This document shows, one piece after another, positions 23,983-25,301 of a DNA stretch of 25,301 bases. The notes beneath the pieces are model-generated. The model was not told where the DNA came from and ran no database searches. It was given only the letters and a program-made list of their open reading frames with translations. Origin of the DNA: JBAVEL01 sp049587715 (GTDB taxonomy: Bacteria > Bacteroidota > Ignavibacteria > UBA10030 > UBA6906); the NCBI GenBank assembly GCA_049587715.1, contig JBAVEL010000157.1, forward strand, positions 1 to 25,301, read 5' to 3'. The position numbers were made by a program, and so were the translations under genes. Each line of letters starts with the position of its first letter. Within the stretch, counting starts at the first letter, position 1.

Positions 23983-23998
23983 TGGCACGCATGTTGAC
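23983..23998 (+). promoter_or_regulatory. Sigma-54-like promoter of ccmF
   Basis: TGGCAC-GCATG-TTGAC, with a consensus -24 half (TGGCACG) and TTGA in the -12 half. It ends 32 bp before the ccmF ATG. Confidence 0.55.
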
Positions 23999-24030
23999 CC
24001 GGCTTCCCCGGCGCCACATCCGGAGGTGGA

Positions 24031-25301
24031 ATGACTGATCTGGGCTACTGGGTGACCGCCGCGGCACTCGTCTGTTCTGCGGTCTCGACCCTTCTGTACG
24101 CAGGGGCGGTCCGGACGCGGGCTCTCGTGCGTCGCCCGCGCGTGTTCCTTGCCTTGGGCGCCGGAGCCGTTGCCGCTGCTTCGGTCCTCCTTGTGGTCCT
24201 CATCCTGTCGCACGATTTCAGCAACGGGTACGTCTTCAGCCACAGCTCCCGGAGCCTGCCCCTCCACTACCTTCTCTCCAGCTTCTATGCGGGTCAGGAA
24301 GGCAGCTTCCTGTTCTGGGCCCTCGCATCGGCCGCCATCTCCCTGGTGCTCCTGGGGAACGCGCGCCGCCGCGGCGTGGAGGCGCCCGTCATGGCCGTCT
24401 ACGCGGCGGCCCAGACCCTTCTTCTGCTTCTGCTGGTTGTGAAGTCCCCCTTCCGCTCCGTGTGGGAGATGTTCCCCGACGCAATTCCCTCCCAGGTGCC
24501 GGCGGACGGCTGGGGTCTCAATCCCCTCCTTCAGAATTTCTGGATGGTCATCCATCCTCCGGTGCTCTTTGTCGGCTTTGCCTCCATGGCGGTTCCCTTC
24601 AGCTTCGCCCTGGCGGGTCTCTGGAAACGCGATACCTCCCTCCTGGCGGCGAAGGGATTCTCCTGGGTGTTGCTTGCCACCCTGGTTCTGGGCATCGGCA
24701 TCATGCTGGGGGCCTACTGGGCCTACGGGGTTCTGGGATGGGGAGGGTACTGGGGCTGGGATCCCGTCGAGAACTCCTCCCTGGTGCCCTGGCTGACGGG
24801 AATCGCCATGCTGCACACGATGGCGGCCCAGCGGAAGACGGGGGGATTTGCGTGGACCAACCACCTCCTGGCGACGGCCTCCTTCTTCCTTGTCATCTAC
24901 AGCACCTTCCTGACCCGGAGCGGCATCCTGGGGAAAGCCTCCCAGCACGCCTTTGCAGATCCCAGCGCCGGGGTGTACGGCCTCCTCCTTGTCTACCTTC
25001 TGCTGATCGCCGGAGCCGGTGCCTGGCTGATGATCCTGAGGCGGAAGGATCTCTCGGCGGCCGCCATCGGCACCCACCTCGTAAGCAGGGAGTCGGTTCT
25101 TGGAGCCGGGGGGCTTGCCCTCGTTCTTATTGCCGTGGTGGTGCTGGCGGGGACGAGTCTCCCCATCTTCTCGGAGAGCGCCGTGGAGCCCGCCTTCTAC
25201 GACGCCACCACCCTTCCTTTGGCGGTTGCCCTGGGCCTCCTCATAGGGCTCAGTCTCCTGACGCAATGGGGGGCGCAACCGGCGGCTGGTGTGCTCCGGC
25301 G
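24031..25301 (+). CDS. ccmF: Cytochrome c heme lyase subunit CcmF (3' end outside window)
   Basis: 423 codons are visible and the frame is still open at the window edge. Many transmembrane helices are present. The WWD heme-handling motif is WGGYWGWDPVENSSLVPWL around residues 233-253. A conserved His175 lies in WMVIHPP, and FLTRSGIL follows the WWD segment as in other CcmF/NrfE proteins. CcmF works with CcmH at the periplasmic face of the inner membrane, taking heme from CcmE and attaching it to CxxCH motifs. The ATG at 24031 follows GGAGGTGG. A maturation gene next to 59 heme motifs is fitting. CX3CH and CX4CH motifs raise the question whether it is a specialised NrfE-like lyase. Confidence 0.93.
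   Translation, partial: MTDLGYWVTAAALVCSAVSTLLYAGAVRTRALVRRPRVFLALGAGAVAAASVLLVVLILSHDFSNGYVFSHSSRSLPLHYLLSSFYAGQEGSFLFWALASAAISLVLLGNARRRGVEAPVMAVYAAAQTLLLLLLVVKSPFRSVWEMFPDAIPSQVPADGWGLNPLLQNFWMVIHPPVLFVGFASMAVPFSFALAGLWKRDTSLLAAKGFSWVLLATLVLGIGIMLGAYWAYGVLGWGGYWGWDPVENSSLVPWLTGIAMLHTMAAQRKTGGFAWTNHLLATASFFLVIYSTFLTRSGILGKASQHAFADPSAGVYGLLLVYLLLIAGAGAWLMILRRKDLSAAAIGTHLVSRESVLGAGGLALVLIAVVVLAGTSLPIFSESAVEPAFYDATTLPLAVALGLLIGLSLLTQWGAQPAAGVLR

Larger units (their letters stand above)
23690..24030. other. Intergenic region before ccmF, no gene
   Basis: This 341 bp gap holds no supported gene on either strand. It contains a weak terminator-like hairpin, a tandem pair of activator-like repeats and a sigma-54-like promoter, listed separately. 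Its local sequence is less GC-rich than the surrounding genes, as expected for a regulatory region. Confidence 0.65.

Overview
The window comes from a GC-rich, double-membraned (Gram-negative type) bacterium with a large c-type cytochrome inventory. The sequence shows outer-membrane beta-barrels, lipoboxes, 59 c-type heme motifs (CxxCH, CX3CH, CX4CH), a CcmF-type maturation protein and sigma-54-like promoters. This suits an anaerobic or facultative bacterium that respires by extracellular electron transfer (EET). No rRNA or ribosomal protein is present, so I do not name a phylum.

Region 1 (about 128-4553, + strand) is a compact five-gene operon. It encodes a small zinc-ribbon protein, a divergent protein with a weak DUF72/YecE resemblance, a RecA/Rad51-like protein that has lost its Walker residues, a 90-residue protein, and an unusual family B DNA polymerase with a C-terminal beta-clamp motif (QLSLF). 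The promoter (TTGACA, 17 bp, TATCCT) is straddled by a perfect 6-4-6 palindrome with a second imperfect copy upstream, a LexA-like layout. I infer a damage-inducible repair or translesion cassette that parallels ImuA/ImuB/DnaE2 and archaeal PolB2/Dpo2.

Region 2 (4511-7385, - strand) is korDABC, a four-subunit 2-oxoglutarate:ferredoxin oxidoreductase. Its last gene overlaps the polymerase gene tail to tail.

Region 3 (7601-15188, - strand) is an EET block in two transcription units. The upstream unit encodes a large porin, a 12-heme periplasmic cytochrome, a 6-heme lipoprotein with a collagen-like stalk and an 11-heme lipoprotein, and ends in a strong intrinsic terminator. The second unit encodes a 5-heme cytochrome and a monoheme porin.

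Region 4 (15592-19028, + strand) is regulatory: a PAS histidine kinase, an NtrC-type sigma-54 activator and a stand-alone receiver protein.

Region 5 (19215-25301, + strand) holds a 13-heme/cytochrome b fusion resembling CbcL, a 4-heme cytochrome, a 7-heme NapC/NirT protein resembling ImcH, and the start of ccmF. Electrons could pass from quinol through the inner-membrane cytochromes and periplasmic carriers to the porin-cytochrome conduit.

The main hidden signal is a shared regulatory code. Six transcription starts carry a TGGCAY-N5-TTG element (sigma-54 -24/-12 type), each preceded 48-82 bp upstream by a TTCCCA-N4-TKGGAA-like inverted repeat. These six lie before the porin operon, the 5-heme operon, kor, the receiver gene, the 13-heme fusion and ccmF. 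The NtrC-type activator encoded in the middle is the obvious candidate to bind them, which would make the locus a self-contained regulon for EET, cytochrome maturation and reduced-ferredoxin supply.
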